Positions 5,731 through 6,264 of a stretch of DNA of 6,264 bases are shown here, one piece after another. Source of the DNA: Bacteroidales bacterium. Its GTDB lineage: Bacteria > Bacteroidota > Bacteroidia > Bacteroidales > UBA1715. Position 1 is the first letter of the stretch, and the number at the start of each line of letters is the position of its first letter. The stretch is taken from the NCBI GenBank assembly GCA_017618935.1, contig JAFZTG010000060.1, positions 1-6,264 on the forward strand, in the 5' to 3' direction. The translations under genes were made by a program, and so were the position numbers. The notes beneath the pieces are model-generated. The model was not told the origin of the DNA and ran no database searches. It worked only from the letters and a program-made list of their open reading frames with translations.

Positions 5731-6264
5731 ATGAAAAGAGTATTTTCAATTATCACAGTCACTGTTTGCTCCGCACTTACGTTGGGAGCATTCGCACAAG
5801 TAGATTCTACGTATTGCCAAGAGAATCAAACAGTATATCTTTTGCGTTACAAAAATGAATCGAAGACCAAGGAATTTACGCCGGAAACTATCAATGCGTG
5901 GAGAAATTTGTTCCTGAACTGCCCTACACAGTCGAAAAACACGTACATACATGGTGTAAACATCTATTCTACGCTTTATAAAAAAGAAAAGGACGAGGCG
6001 AAGAAAAAACAATATCTCGATACTGTTATGTTGATCTATGACAACAGAATCAAGTATTTTGGTGAAGAAGAGAACTATATTGGTAGAAAAGGTGCCGACT
6101 TATATATGTTGGATCCGACTCAATACGAGAAAGCATACGAATATTGTCGCCAATCTATCGACCAAATGGGAAACAACGCCGAAGCAAAAACTATGGTGAT
6201 GTGCTTGCAGGCCGCTGTCAAGAAATACCAAAACAAGACGATGGAGAAAACCGACGTGATTGCA
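5731..6264 (+). CDS. Exported TPR-like protein, 3' end beyond the window
   Basis: Open for 178 codons to the window end with no stop, so only the N-terminal part is seen. Residues 1-22 are a signal peptide (MKRVFS, hydrophobic core, GAFA before Gln23). Residues 57-79 (WRNLFLNCP, then YIHGVNIY) and 94-124 (YLDTVMLIYDNRIKYFG, then GRKGADL) match, from memory, a Bacteroidota family of periplasmic or surface-associated proteins annotated as tetratricopeptide-repeat proteins. Residues 128-170 are helical with TPR-like spacing (YEKAYEYCRQSIDQMGNNAEA). TPRs bind partner proteins, so it may be a scaffold working with the barrel protein encoded just upstream; this is inference. The start is 2 bp after the barrel gene's stop. 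No Shine-Dalgarno sequence is present, and translation is probably coupled. Confidence 0.8.
   Translation, partial: MKRVFSIITVTVCSALTLGAFAQVDSTYCQENQTVYLLRYKNESKTKEFTPETINAWRNLFLNCPTQSKNTYIHGVNIYSTLYKKEKDEAKKKQYLDTVMLIYDNRIKYFGEEENYIGRKGADLYMLDPTQYEKAYEYCRQSIDQMGNNAEAKTMVMCLQAAVKKYQNKTMEKTDVIA

Noticed and set aside
5746..6012. Minus-strand open reading frame of 88 codons
   Set aside because: Lies entirely antisense to the exported TPR-like protein, whose signal peptide and conserved motifs are in the plus strand.

Overview
The window looks like a chromosomal segment from a member of the Bacteroidota, most likely Bacteroidales. Three things point there. A large secreted protein ends in a type IX secretion (Por) sorting domain. 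Several genes are preceded by the Bacteroidota promoter box TAnnTTTG and have no Shine-Dalgarno sequence. A coaX gene is followed by an outer-membrane barrel gene and a TPR-type gene, an order I associate with this group from memory.

Layout. Positions 1-518 hold no convincing protein gene. They are packed with palindromic repeats, intrinsic terminators and a possible small structured RNA on the minus strand (about 146-283) with its own promoter-like element. Positions 519-2546 (minus) encode a 675-residue secreted, multidomain surface protein: two Ig-like (BIG2) domains, an SdrD B-like domain, a Bacteroidota-type C-terminal repeat-like domain and a type IX sorting signal. Positions 2672-3568 (minus) encode a RhuM-family DNA-binding-like protein with a C-terminal phospholipase D-like domain, an accessory type of gene. 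Positions 3569-3717 are a divergent intergenic region.

Positions 3754-6264 (plus) are a tight housekeeping operon: type III pantothenate kinase (coaX, coenzyme A synthesis), a predicted outer-membrane beta-barrel protein overlapping it by 11 bp, and, 2 bp further on, an exported TPR-like protein that runs off the window end.

The conserved right half (coaX operon) and the repeat-rich, mosaic left half (repeats, surface protein, RhuM-like gene) are transcribed away from each other, with the boundary near 3569-3717. The most unusual observations are the small-RNA candidate at 146-319, a palindromic repeat pair whose copies differ by compensatory changes, a sharp base-composition break at domain borders inside the surface protein, and the RhuM/PLD fusion.
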